Below are positions 17,440 through 25,695 of a stretch of 64,000 bases of DNA, piece by piece (within the stretch, counting starts at the first letter, position 1; the number at the start of each line of letters is the position of its first letter). Source of the DNA: Chitinispirillales bacterium ANBcel5 (GTDB lineage: Bacteria; Fibrobacterota; Chitinivibrionia; Chitinivibrionales; Chitinispirillaceae); the NCBI GenBank assembly GCA_029688955.1, contig JARUKZ010000005.1, positions 62,001 to 126,000 on the forward strand. Reading direction: 5' to 3'. A program made the position numbers and the translations under genes. The notes below the pieces were generated by a model. It was given only the letters and a program-made list of their open reading frames with translations, made no database searches and had not been told where the DNA came from.

Positions 17440-17468
17440 AATATAGCAAATCTTAAGAACCTGTGCAA
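17440..17468 (-). promoter_or_regulatory. Sigma-70-like promoter for the short transcript
   Basis: On the minus strand: TTGCAC, a 17-bp spacer, then TATATT. It lies just beyond the stop of the ParB-like gene and about 7 bp upstream of the predicted RNA start. Confidence 0.55.
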
Positions 17469-17498
17469 GATTTTTTTTCTCTTTTCTATAAAATTTTC

Positions 17499-18491
17499 CT
17501 ACTTTTGAGGTGAAATCAGATCGCCCCATACCTTTTCATCTATTTTGGCGAGTTTTGAAAACAGTTCCTTTGCTTCTTCTGCCCTGTTGAGTGTTATTTT
17601 TAGATCCAATTTCGCCTTTTCAAAAAACGGGGACGGGCTAAATTGCACTTTCCCTCTGTTGGGATTAGATTCACTAACCAGTGTATTCCACCTTTTTTGC
17701 ATGGTTGAGAACACAGGAAAACGTCTTGAATACAACTCCTGACGCAATTTTTGAATTTTTTGAGGTGAATTCAGGGACTGGTTATCGAGAAAAGAGGCGA
17801 TTTTCGGCTCAGTCAAAATCTCTCTTACACTCCTGTTTTCATTGTATGCAATCTCTGGTAACCACTGAAGAAGCTCCCTTTGCATCTGACGGGAAAAGGA
17901 GAGCGAGCCAAAGAGTTGTGCCATCTTCTTTCTGTCGTTTGCTTCTAAACTCAGCAAATCCTGAAGATTGGTAAGATCTATCACTCCCCTGTCTACCATT
18001 TCTACTATTTCGGTATCAGCGTCGCTTAGCAACTCAAGAGTATGAATCTGCTCGGTTTCAATCCCGCAAACAGAAGCTGCTTCAAGGTACTGAACCTGAT
18101 CGAAGGTCTCCCTGATCCAGGCAAGTGTGGCTATTTTTTCCTTAAGACTTTTGGGGCGATCACGGTTAAGCATTATGCGCAGAAGTGTTTCGTCCTGAGA
18201 GGAGAGTTTTATGCTTATACAGTTTATTTCACTACTCTCTTTTTGAGTACTACGCAGAAATCGTTTCACTCCATCTATAATTGTATGGCTTTGGGTGTCC
18301 GTTTCATTTACCACTACAGGAAATAGTGTTGAGACGCCATCCCCACACTCTTTAATATCATAGAAGGTGTTTTTAGGTATAGTTATATTTTGCGGCTTCA
18401 GCTGTTTGATCTGGAGCCCGGAATTGAACTTTTCCATCAACTGATCGATTCTAGACTGCATCTGCGATTGACGCGTATTTTCTGTAGTCAT
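17499..18491 (-). CDS. ParB-like (ParB/Srx fold) domain protein, not the chromosomal ParB
   Basis: This 330-residue protein resembles the ParB N-terminal domain: a segment LQIKQLKPQNITIP followed by a beta stretch and SHTIIDGVKRFL, matching the usual (I)xGxxRxxA site. A helical part follows (DETLLRIMLNRDRPKSLKEK and a helix-turn-helix-like KIATLAWIRETFD...VCGIETEQIHTL). The rest is helical. It is much diverged from the true ParB encoded at 48.5-49.4 kb, and has no ParA next to it; its partner is a glycosyltransferase gene with which it overlaps by 41 bp. Function unknown, perhaps DNA-binding or a nucleotide-dependent switch. Confidence 0.6.
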   Translation of the reverse strand: MTTENTRQSQMQSRIDQLMEKFNSGLQIKQLKPQNITIPKNTFYDIKECGDGVSTLFPVVVNETDTQSHTIIDGVKRFLRSTQKESSEINCISIKLSSQDETLLRIMLNRDRPKSLKEKIATLAWIRETFDQVQYLEAASVCGIETEQIHTLELLSDADTEIVEMVDRGVIDLTNLQDLLSLEANDRKKMAQLFGSLSFSRQMQRELLQWLPEIAYNENRSVREILTEPKIASFLDNQSLNSPQKIQKLRQELYSRRFPVFSTMQKRWNTLVSESNPNRGKVQFSPSPFFEKAKLDLKITLNRAEEAKELFSKLAKIDEKVWGDLISPQK

Positions 18492-19269
18492 CTAAATGTC
18501 CTCTTTTCAGGGCTCCGTTAGCCACTATAGTTGCTTTCTGTTCTATCACTTTTTTAACAGCTGTTCTCTTTTCTGCGCTCAGATCAGCTCTTCCAAGCAG
18601 CTTTTGCAGCGCGCAGATCCTTAGCTTATCCTGACAGGGAGTAGATGATGAGAGTTGATCGCTATGTCCCCCGTATCTCACCAGATGAACCTTATTTACC
18701 AGCCCCACTTTTTCTTTAAGCGCGATTCTCAGCCACAGATCATAATCTTCACACGCCCTCAGTGTTTCATCAAAGCCCCCGTGAGCATCAAACAGTGTAC
18801 GCTTTATCATCACACAGGAAGGAGAGATCATGCACCGGTGCAAACTAACACCAAACAGATCTCCATCCCGCTTTAAATGACTGCGCGGGGGATTTACTCT
18901 CACTCCCTTTCTTACCCACAGTTCCTGGGACTGAAAAATAGTACATGATTTGTGCTGATCGGACCACTCCAACTGCTCTTTTAGTTTTTCCGGTTTCCAC
19001 TCATCATCTGAATCAAGAAAGGCTATCCATTCACCACAGGAGTGCGCGACTCCAAAATTTCGTGCCGCTGATACTCCACTGTTTGTATCAAGAGAAAGCA
19101 CTGTTACAGATTTATAGTCCCGGAGCTGTTTTAGAGTATCATCACTGGAGCCATCATCGACTACTATGAGTTCAAAATCTTTATAACTCTGCTTTAGAAC
19201 AGAATCAACTGCCCTGCTGATCAGTTTTGCTCTGTTATAGACCGGAATAATTACACTTATACGAGGCAT
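18451..19269 (-). CDS. Family 2 glycosyltransferase
   Basis: A 272-residue GT-A enzyme. The nucleotide-binding segment VIIPVYNRAKLISRAVDSVL opens the protein; IVVDDGSSDDT, the WIAFLDSDDEW aspartate motif (donor/metal) and ACEDYDLWLRIAL complete the family pattern. It probably adds a sugar to a surface glycan. ATG 19269 places the fold at the N-terminus; a GTG start at 19326 would add 19 unneeded residues. The end overlaps the start of the ParB-like gene by 41 bp. Confidence 0.9.
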   Translation of the reverse strand: MPRISVIIPVYNRAKLISRAVDSVLKQSYKDFELIVVDDGSSDDTLKQLRDYKSVTVLSLDTNSGVSAARNFGVAHSCGEWIAFLDSDDEWKPEKLKEQLEWSDQHKSCTIFQSQELWVRKGVRVNPPRSHLKRDGDLFGVSLHRCMISPSCVMIKRTLFDAHGGFDETLRACEDYDLWLRIALKEKVGLVNKVHLVRYGGHSDQLSSSTPCQDKLRICALQKLLGRADLSAEKRTAVKKVIEQKATIVANGALKRGHLDDYRKYASIADAV

Positions 19270-19422
19270 AGTTCTTAAAATACTCTTTAATACTGCTTCC
19301 ACGCTAATCCCAAAACAAATATTCACCCCTGCACTGTCCCTGTAGTATCTTCTACTCTCCTGTTTTTTCCCAAAAGGATTGAGAATTGCTCCTTACAGTA
19401 AGATGGAAAGGAGATTAAACTT

Positions 19423-19926
19423 ATGGAAAACATTAAAACCACTCATAATAGTTATACAGTAGCTCAGGTTACACCCTTGGAGTCTTCAAGCATCTTTACC
19501 CTTATCTCCTATTCAGTCCTCACCCTTGGTCTCTATATTCCTGTGTGGTTTCTTCTGAATAAAAAGGCTTTGAATAATCTACAATCTGAGGAGAAACTTA
19601 GAGGGGAAATCTTTGTCCATACACTTATACTGGCCAGTATAAGTTTAATTATCTGGTTTGTATTTCGTATACTATCCTTAGATCCCACACCAGGAATCGC
19701 AAGCCTTCAAAATGTTACCCGTATTCTTGATATAGTGGTTTTTTTGACAATCACTGCCCAATGTTTTAAAGTCAAAAGAATGCTCAATGATCATTTCAAC
19801 ACCCACAAAAAGTTTGATTTTAAATTTTCTGATTTAGCTACATTTTTTCTTCAAATCTTCTATCTCCAACACAAAATCAATAAATTCAATGCAATAGCAA
19901 CCTCCTCAAAACAGACTGGCAACTAA
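19423..19926 (+). CDS. Small integral membrane protein of unknown function
   Basis: 167 residues with about four hydrophobic segments (near 23-46, 65-85, 98-115, 140-155) and a GLYIPVWFLLNKKALN turn in the first, reminiscent of the DUF4234-type membrane proteins. A strong AGGAG ribosome site precedes the ATG. It is a single gene, convergent with the methyltransferase downstream. No catalytic motif is visible. Confidence 0.7.
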   Translation: MENIKTTHNSYTVAQVTPLESSSIFTLISYSVLTLGLYIPVWFLLNKKALNNLQSEEKLRGEIFVHTLILASISLIIWFVFRILSLDPTPGIASLQNVTRILDIVVFLTITAQCFKVKRMLNDHFNTHKKFDFKFSDLATFFLQIFYLQHKINKFNAIATSSKQTGN

Positions 19927-19973
19927 AGCACCGAGGCTTTTAGGTACTTTTAAGCACCCAAAAGCCCCTTGTA

Positions 19974-20750
19974 TTAAAGCATAGATGGCGAGCGAACCAT
20001 ACACACAAGGTGTTCACTATCACTGTCGTAATTTTCTCCGTTAAAGCCGCCAAATGATCTGTAGATAAATAGACCCGCTTTACGGACTGGTTCCAGAAAA
20101 TCGGTTAAGCTATATGGGTATTGAGTATGTATCTCCCACGCACCGTCGGGATAGTCAAAACGGGTGTAGGCGGTTTTAGTCATTTTGTCGTATACTCTGT
20201 GCTGAATAAAGCGATATCCATCCACATTACGAACCATCTTCCCAAAATGACGATTAACATAGAGCGGCTCGGTATTGGAGTCGAAGAGAAAAAAACCACC
20301 CGGAACCAATGCCTTTGATATCATTAAAAAAAGTTCTTCCAGTTCCTCGGTTCCCTTAAGGTAGTTAATCGCATCAAAAGTACAGGTGATCAGGTCATAC
20401 TGTTTCTGAGGTTCAAAACGTCGCATATTCTTTACATAGAAATTTGCGCCAGGCACTTTTCTGGATCGTGCAACCTCAATCATTGCCGCAGAAAGATCCA
20501 CCCCATCAACCTTGTGTCCCTGTTCGGCAAGATAGTTAGCCAAAACCCCTGTACCACAACCCAAATCCAGTATATTGGAACAGGACGGACAGTGTCTTGA
20601 GAGGGTGTTCTCTATGAGGGGTTTAAATGTTTCCACACCATCAGCCCAATCCTGATCATAGTACTTGCATAGCCTTTCATATTCTTTGAGCCGTTCCACC
20701 ATTTTCCCCCTTTTTTCTGATGAGCATAAAATTTGCTTTTTTTTGTCCAT
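19974..20750 (-). CDS. Class I SAM-dependent methyltransferase
   Basis: 258 residues with the Rossmann methyltransferase motifs: LDLGCGTGVLANYLAEQG (motif I, SAM-binding), VDGVDLSAAMIEVAR (motif II), and DLITCTFDAINYL (motif IV region), then GGFFLFDSNTEP. A close structural relative occurs at 43506-44267, with the same order of motifs (DLVIFLYDGINYL, KGLFLFDVTTKF), so the two form a small paralogous group. Substrate unknown. It diverges from the flavoprotein gene. Confidence 0.88.
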   Translation of the reverse strand: MDKKKQILCSSEKRGKMVERLKEYERLCKYYDQDWADGVETFKPLIENTLSRHCPSCSNILDLGCGTGVLANYLAEQGHKVDGVDLSAAMIEVARSRKVPGANFYVKNMRRFEPQKQYDLITCTFDAINYLKGTEELEELFLMISKALVPGGFFLFDSNTEPLYVNRHFGKMVRNVDGYRFIQHRVYDKMTKTAYTRFDYPDGAWEIHTQYPYSLTDFLEPVRKAGLFIYRSFGGFNGENYDSDSEHLVCMVRSPSML

Positions 20751-20785
20751 AGCTCCTCAATATTAACCTTTATAGAAAGAAAAAA

Positions 20786-22114
20786 ATGGGTCGTATAGAG
20801 AATGTCTTACCGGGCAATAGCAAAAGAATTGAAAAGTTAAAGGCGTTTCTTATCATATGCATTGTTTTTACCTCTATTGCGCCCCTGTTTTTCTTAGATA
20901 CAGAAGAGCCCTCTGCCTATCTACTGATTATCAAAACACTTGCAAAAATCGGTTCATTAAGTGCCACCGTTCTCTTTTTTTGGCAATTTCTACTGGGTTT
21001 CAGGGGAGGAATTCCAAAAATCATTCATGATCTTGTATGGACGATTAACCTGCATAAAAAATTGGGGAAAGTCGCGTGTTACCTTCTAATCCTTCATCCC
21101 ATCTTTATCACTCTCTATTACCTGCTTTCCTATGACCAATTTGTCCTTTTTCCCGATTTCGATGACCCTTTTATACGGTTTGTGTATGTAGGGGTTGCAG
21201 CATTTGTGCTGCTTATCGTTATCTTTTTAACCAGCGTTTGGCTCAGAAAGTTTCTTAGTTCTGTTCAGTGGTATGTTATTCATCTCTCCTCTTACATTTT
21301 TCTCCCACTTGGCCTTTTACATGGTATACAAATAGGCTCTACAGTAAGAATGACTCCTTTAAGATATGGTTTTCTTACCATTTCGGCCCTTTATGCTCTT
21401 CTTCTGTTGTACCGAATCATTTTTCGTTTGGGAGCATATTCCAAGGAGTATAAAGTCGTTGAGGTACAAAGTGTTGCTCACAATGTCGTCGAAGTCGATC
21501 TTTTGCCTGTTAAAGAGGAGCTTATACCAAGACTGGGGCAGTTTATCTACTTGAGGCGCTGTTGCTGGTTTGGTGGCAAACCATATACTGTCTCAGGATA
21601 TGATCACCGATCCAGGATGCTCTCTGTAACGATAAAAATTCAAAGTAAGCAAAAAAGCCTGGCCAGTACTATTGCTCCGGAAGAGCAGGTTTTTCTGGAT
21701 GGCCCTTACGGGGTTTTTTCCTGGAAAGCGATGAGCAGTAAACGGCCACTGGTAATGATTGCAGGAGGGATAGGGATAACTCCCTTTATACGCATTATCC
21801 GTCATTTAAAACTCTATCCCAGAGAAGCCTACCTTTTCTATGGAAATGAAAAGTATGAAGACATCGTGTACAGAGATGAACTTGCGATAAGTGACCATGT
21901 AACAGTAGTGAATGTACTCCATAGTGAGCCGGACTTTAGAGGTGAAAAGGGATTTATAACAACTTCCCTCATAAAAAAATATACTAAGCAGGGAATTCAT
22001 CGCTATGAACACCTTCTATGCGGCCCACCCGTTATGATCAGAACTGTTGAAAAGGGGTTGTTAACAGAAGGAGTAGACAGAGAGCAGATACATCATGAAC
22101 TTTTCGGCTGGTGA
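20786..22114 (+). CDS. Ferric-reductase-like membrane flavoprotein (haem/FAD/NAD(P)-binding)
   Basis: 442 residues. Six or so membrane helices (about 20-215) carry histidines near residues 90-100 (NLHKKLG, LHPIFITLYYLL) and in VIHLSSYIFLPLGLLHG, which are haem ligands in this family. An FAD-binding barrel follows with RLGQFIYLRR and GGKPYTVSG near 265-280, then a NAD(P)-binding domain with MIAGGIGITPFIRIIRHL and LLCGPPVMIRTVE. It ends in HHELFGW. It would move electrons from cytosolic NAD(P)H across the membrane to an acceptor such as ferric iron or an oxidised outer protein. Confidence 0.88.
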   Translation: MGRIENVLPGNSKRIEKLKAFLIICIVFTSIAPLFFLDTEEPSAYLLIIKTLAKIGSLSATVLFFWQFLLGFRGGIPKIIHDLVWTINLHKKLGKVACYLLILHPIFITLYYLLSYDQFVLFPDFDDPFIRFVYVGVAAFVLLIVIFLTSVWLRKFLSSVQWYVIHLSSYIFLPLGLLHGIQIGSTVRMTPLRYGFLTISALYALLLLYRIIFRLGAYSKEYKVVEVQSVAHNVVEVDLLPVKEELIPRLGQFIYLRRCCWFGGKPYTVSGYDHRSRMLSVTIKIQSKQKSLASTIAPEEQVFLDGPYGVFSWKAMSSKRPLVMIAGGIGITPFIRIIRHLKLYPREAYLFYGNEKYEDIVYRDELAISDHVTVVNVLHSEPDFRGEKGFITTSLIKKYTKQGIHRYEHLLCGPPVMIRTVEKGLLTEGVDREQIHHELFGW

Positions 22115-22369
22115 GTGGGAGTAAAACCCGTACTATTTTTATCTTCGTGCTTTTGCTGGCTCACAACCACCCCATCTGTGAACAAGGTTCCCTTTATTCC
22201 CAGTTCGTGTTTTTTCGTGCCATTGGTGGTCAAATCCCCATCAGCCCAACCCTAATGAAACTATAGTGACATGATTTAAACAGCATAGGAAGGGAACAAA
22301 TACCCTTCCTACACTTCCCAGACGAATCGTTCTTACTATATTGGGTGCTTTATTCGCTGCACTTACATG

Positions 22370-22657
22370 TTATTTGGGCTCATAGGTCCCGCAATCAGGG
22401 TGATCTGTAGCCATTACCACATGAATTCCGGAAGCAGTACATTCAAAACTTTTATTGTATTCACAGTCCTCCACCTTGCAGGCGCCAACACCGCCTATCA
22501 CATCTTCATACCCACCCTTATTTGCGGAGTTATAGAAAGTATCGCAGCACGGTTCTTCATCACCCACTGTAATAGCCAGTGTATGACAGATCCTGTCTTT
22601 GTTATAAATACACTGAGTCGCTTCACAATCGATTACCCTGGACATATCCTTAGCCAT
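22370..22657 (-). CDS. DUF1540 (cysteine-rich) protein
   Basis: A 95-residue protein with two copies of the DUF1540 motif: VIDCEATQCIYNKDRICHTLAITVG near the start and CKVEDCEYNKSFECTASGI in the second half, each with C-x4-C-x6-C spacing plus CCDTFY and DCGTYEPK cysteines. It is probably a small metal-binding protein. ATG 22657 was chosen because an excellent AAGGAGGA ribosome site lies 5 bp upstream; the in-frame stretch before it is not needed. A promoter-like TTGCAG, 16-bp spacer, TATGCT is found about 35-60 bp upstream. Confidence 0.85.
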   Translation of the reverse strand: MAKDMSRVIDCEATQCIYNKDRICHTLAITVGDEEPCCDTFYNSANKGGYEDVIGGVGACKVEDCEYNKSFECTASGIHVVMATDHPDCGTYEPK

Positions 22658-22690
22658 GGAAATTCCTCCTTTTTTAGGACACAAATGTAG

Positions 22691-22718
22691 AGCATAAATA
22701 CTACACTCAACCCTGCAA
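22691..22718 (-). promoter_or_regulatory. Possible promoter of the DUF1540 gene
   Basis: Minus strand: TTGCAG, 16-bp spacer, TATGCT, about 35 bp upstream of the start codon. Confidence 0.35.
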
Positions 22719-22815
22719 CATTCATGCCTCGTGGCCTGATCTTTACTCTCCATTTCAGTCTCTTTTCATAAAATCATGACCATCCTGGAAACAACACTTT
22801 AAACACAATCAATCC

Positions 22816-22850
22816 AAAAAAGCGTTTTAATTTTGAAACGCTTTTTTTTT
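22816..22850. terminator. Rho-independent terminator, usable on both strands
   Basis: Perfect 12-bp stem AAAAAAGCGTTT with AAACGCTTTTTT and an 8-nt loop; T-runs lie on both strands. No gene ends here, so it may stop a noncoding transcript from 22.9-23.2 kb on the minus strand or insulate the DUF1540 gene. Confidence 0.7.
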
Positions 22851-23606
22851 AATCTTTTTTCCATCAGAGCGGGTTAGATATATATTAACATAACGATTGA
22901 TCATTCTGTTAATTGATACATCTAAAGATCGGTTTTTAAAATTGGGGTAATTTTTAGAGTAGGAAAGTAATTTTTCTGGATTAGTATAGAAATATACTAA
23001 AGATATTGTGTTTGATGATATCTTTAGATGGTGAGAGAATTAGTTGCCCCTTTTCTCTCACCTATTCTTCTTACCTAAAACTACATGGTAACGACCTTAT
23101 CATCAACACTCATAGGTAAACGCAGTTCTAAAAAAATGAGCTGCGTTTTTAGTCTATTGAGAAGAATATTACTTCTGTTCAACCAGGTCTTAATCAGTTA
23201 AAACGATTCTTTTTTGTCGAATGATACCGTGCATAAATATGGCAATCCTTATGATGGAAAGCAGACGTTATCTTTATGACGTTTTTAATAATCCTCAATT
23301 TTTGAAGTGTAAGAAAATTATTTAATAGTGATCTTTGTGAAATCGCTTTAGTAATTGATGTATACATCTCAGAAGAAACTTACGTTAAAAAAATCACCTC
23401 CCCATCATTCCCTCCCATGTGAAACAACTACCTTTACGATAGTAGCTGAATAATTAGCCATCGAACAATCCACTTGTGTGCCACAATGTGTCCTTTTCCC
23501 CCACTTTCTGAAATGCAGAATATGATCTTCTGTATCCAAAAATGTCATACCTTGCGGGCCAAATAGCGAGACTTGCGACACACGAAAGGAGAAGGAAGAT
23601 GAGAGG
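22851..23606. other. Gene-free stretch with tandem hairpins
   Basis: No open frame of credible coding character. It contains two adjacent perfect hairpins (22997-23027, 10-bp arms CTAAAGATAT and ATATCTTTAG; 23030-23062, 10-bp arms GGTGAGAGAA and TTCTCTCACC). At 23116-23151 there is a plus-strand terminator-like hairpin (AAACGCAG with CTGCGTTTTT). This suggests a small RNA on the plus strand, but I could not identify a convincing promoter. Two CTTGCG motifs occur at 23551 and 23572 (21 bp apart). Confidence 0.5.
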
Positions 23607-23688
23607 TTAGTTTATGGGCCAGCCCTGACTTCACACCTCTGAGTTTTGTTTATTCTCATTTCCGTGCCTTCCGTGTTTTCAGTGGTTG
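23607..23688 (+). repeat. 82-bp direct repeat, copy 1
   Basis: The stretch from TTAGTTTATGGGCC to TTTTCAGTGGTTG recurs at 23836-23917 with only two substitutions. It includes TTCCGTGCCTTCCGTG, related to short dispersed CCGTG-rich elements known from many environmental bacterial genomes. Confidence 0.9.
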
Positions 23689-23722
23689 ATACTCTTAGGA
23701 TTTTTTACCACGGAAGGCACGG
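23662..23722. repeat. 14-bp inverted repeat (CCGTG element)
   Basis: Left arm CCGTGCCTTCCGTG (23662-23675) and right arm CACGGAAGGCACGG (23709-23722) are perfectly complementary. It can form a long hairpin with a 33-nt loop. Confidence 0.85.
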
Positions 23723-23835
23723 AATACACGGAAGAGGAAAGGAAAGGAGGGTCAGTTTATGGGTCTACTTCTGTCTTCTGACCTCTGTCCTCTGTCTTCT
23801 GGTACCCACGGAAGAGAAAAGGAAAATGAATGATT

Positions 23836-23917
23836 TTAGTTTATGGGCCAGCCCTGACTTCACACCTCTAAGTTTTGTTTTTTCTCATTTCCGTGCCTTC
23901 CGTGTTTTCAGTGGTTG
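23836..23917 (+). repeat. 82-bp direct repeat, copy 2
   Basis: Copy of 23607-23688. Between the copies, CTTCTGTCTTCTGACCTCTG and following CTCTGT/CTTCTG runs form a simple pyrimidine-rich sequence of the kind seen in dispersed repeats. Confidence 0.9.
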
Positions 23918-23990
23918 TTATTCCTGATTAGTTTTTCCCGTTCCGTCTGTATTACCTATTTCGTGGAGAGATTAGTTTATGCTTCAGTGG

Positions 23991-24580
23991 AATGGCAGGT
24001 CTTGCGCGTGGATTACCATGTCTTGCGAACAAATACCTATGTCTTGCGCTGATAATTAGGGATTCTTGCGCTCAGAATGGCAGGTCTTGCGCACAAATTA
24101 CCATGTCTTGCGTACAAAATCCTATGTCTTGCGCTGATAATTAGGGATTCTTGCGCTCAGAATGGCAGGTCTTGCGCATAAATTACCATGTCTTGCGAAT
24201 AAAATCCTATGTCTTGCGCTGATAATTAGGGATTCTTGCGCTCAGAATGGCAGGTCTTGCGCACAATTTCCATGTCTTGCGTACAAAATCCTATGTCTTG
24301 CGCTGATAGTTAGTGATTCTTGCGATCAGAATGGCAGGTCTTGCGCATGATTTACCATGTCTTGCGTACAAAATCCTATGTCTTGCGCTGATAATTAGGG
24401 ATTCTTGCGCTCAGAATGGCAGGTCTTGCGCATAAATTACCATGTCTTGCGAATAAAATCCTATGTCTTGCGCTGATAGTTAATGATTCTTGCGATCAGA
24501 ATGGCAGGTCTTGCGAGGGTTTTTGCATGTCTTGCGGTGATTATTGGAATTCTTGCACCCTGATTAGTTTGTCTTGCGGT
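23991..24580 (+). repeat. Tandem array of about 85-bp units with CTTGCG every 21-22 bp
   Basis: Seven units begin at AATGGCAGG (23991, 24076, 24161, 24246, 24330, 24415, 24500), with period 85 (once 84). Each unit holds four sub-units of about 21 bp that share TCTTGCG but differ in the bases around it (GCAGG, CCATG, CCTATG, GGGATT before the motif). CTTGCG occurs at 24001, 24022, 24043, 24065 and so on to 24573: 27 exact copies plus CTTGCA at 24552. The last unit is degenerate. The 85-bp period is not a multiple of three and stops interrupt all frames, so it is noncoding. I do not recognise the family. Confidence 0.95.
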
Positions 24581-24702
24581 ATTTTATCCTGTGATACAAT
24601 TGGAGTTATAAATCTTGTACAGATTAAGGTTCCGTCTATATTCCAAGCGGTTAATAACCAGTGAGAGTTTTAAGCGTCTGCTGACCTTTTTTGTGGGAAT
24701 GC

Positions 24703-25695
24703 TTAAGAAGCCGATCTATTTCTTTCTTTAGTTCCCGGTTTCTTTGGTTTGGAATATTTAATACGCATACGCCGGAAGTAATCACTTTTGTATTTGTCCT
24801 TTTTTCCCGGTGTATCAAAGTAAACCGCATCAAGCCAGGTATCTATCTTTTGCTGTGCCTCTCTGCATAGCATTATAATTTTGTTACGATACACGATACT
24901 TTCATGGCGTCTATGTCTGGATGCATCAGCCCTGTTTAATATGATCTTTAGTTCACTTGCCCAATCCATGATCCTGTTAAGGTAATCTTCATCGATTCTG
25001 ATTCCACCTATAGTGATTACTGAAACCAGTTCAATAACCATCAACAACAGTTTGGTTAGCGACAGAAGATCCTGTACACTATCCATATTCGTTTTTCCTT
25101 CAGAGATCTCCTTAAGGACACTAACGTAGCTACTATCTAGTGACACTATAATTTTGCAGGCTGCAATAAGACGGTCCCGTTCTTTTTTAACCGAGTCTTT
25201 ACATTTCTGCCACTCTCGCAGTGCGGTGGAAACATTGTCTCTGTTCACCACGACAGTGGAATTAGATCTGAACAGTTTTTTGTGCAGTTCTTTAAATTCG
25301 TAAAATAGTGACCAGTTGAAACCGGCTTTTATCCAACACTCCTTATCCTCTTCCATATTTGCCAGATTTTTTCCAAACTCCGAAACAAACACCGTGACCG
25401 GCATATGGGGTTTAAGAACATCGTTATTTGGAATCGAATCAACTTTTCTCTGTATAGTTGCGGATAGTTCGCGAAGGTGTATGGGTAGCTCGTTTTCTAC
25501 TGAAATACTGCCCTGAATTGTATGCTCAGACACATTTGGCCCCGGCTTTAATGAGAATAGTGATGAGGTGTTAAAAGTGAAATGTGCTTTTACCATCAGT
25601 CTTCTTACGGTAGCAAAAAGCACCTTTATAAAATATTTCCGGAGAGAGACGATGTAAAGTATTCTATAGTTTGGGTTCTCACAGCAAAAGCCCAT
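24703..25695 (-). CDS. Protein of unknown function beside the repeat array
   Basis: Up to 330 residues. I recognise no family. The N-terminus (MGFCCENPNYRILYIV) is followed by a polar, helix-rich body: about 110-150 with a tryptophan-rich ECWIKAGFNWSLFYEF, a coiled-coil-like stretch with ALREWQKCKDSVKKERDRL, and a single hydrophobic segment LLSLTKLLLMVIELVSVITIGG near 218-240. The C-terminus is very basic (YFRRMRIKYSKPKKPGTKERNR), which would suit DNA or membrane-surface binding. ATG 25596 (MVKAHFTF) is an alternative start. It ends about 125 bp from the tandem array. Base composition resembles its neighbours. Confidence 0.5.
   Translation of the reverse strand: MGFCCENPNYRILYIVSLRKYFIKVLFATVRRLMVKAHFTFNTSSLFSLKPGPNVSEHTIQGSISVENELPIHLRELSATIQRKVDSIPNNDVLKPHMPVTVFVSEFGKNLANMEEDKECWIKAGFNWSLFYEFKELHKKLFRSNSTVVVNRDNVSTALREWQKCKDSVKKERDRLIAACKIIVSLDSSYVSVLKEISEGKTNMDSVQDLLSLTKLLLMVIELVSVITIGGIRIDEDYLNRIMDWASELKIILNRADASRHRRHESIVYRNKIIMLCREAQQKIDTWLDAVYFDTPGKKDKYKSDYFRRMRIKYSKPKKPGTKERNRSAS

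Noticed and set aside
23991..24580. CRISPR array
   Set aside because: The shared core is only about 7 bp, the supposed spacers recur every four units, and no cas genes are near.
24162..24664. Short cysteine/leucine-rich frames inside the tandem array
   Set aside because: The 85-bp period shifts the frame each unit, stops interrupt all frames, and no ribosome sites are present; the seven-residue pattern simply mirrors the 21-bp repeat.
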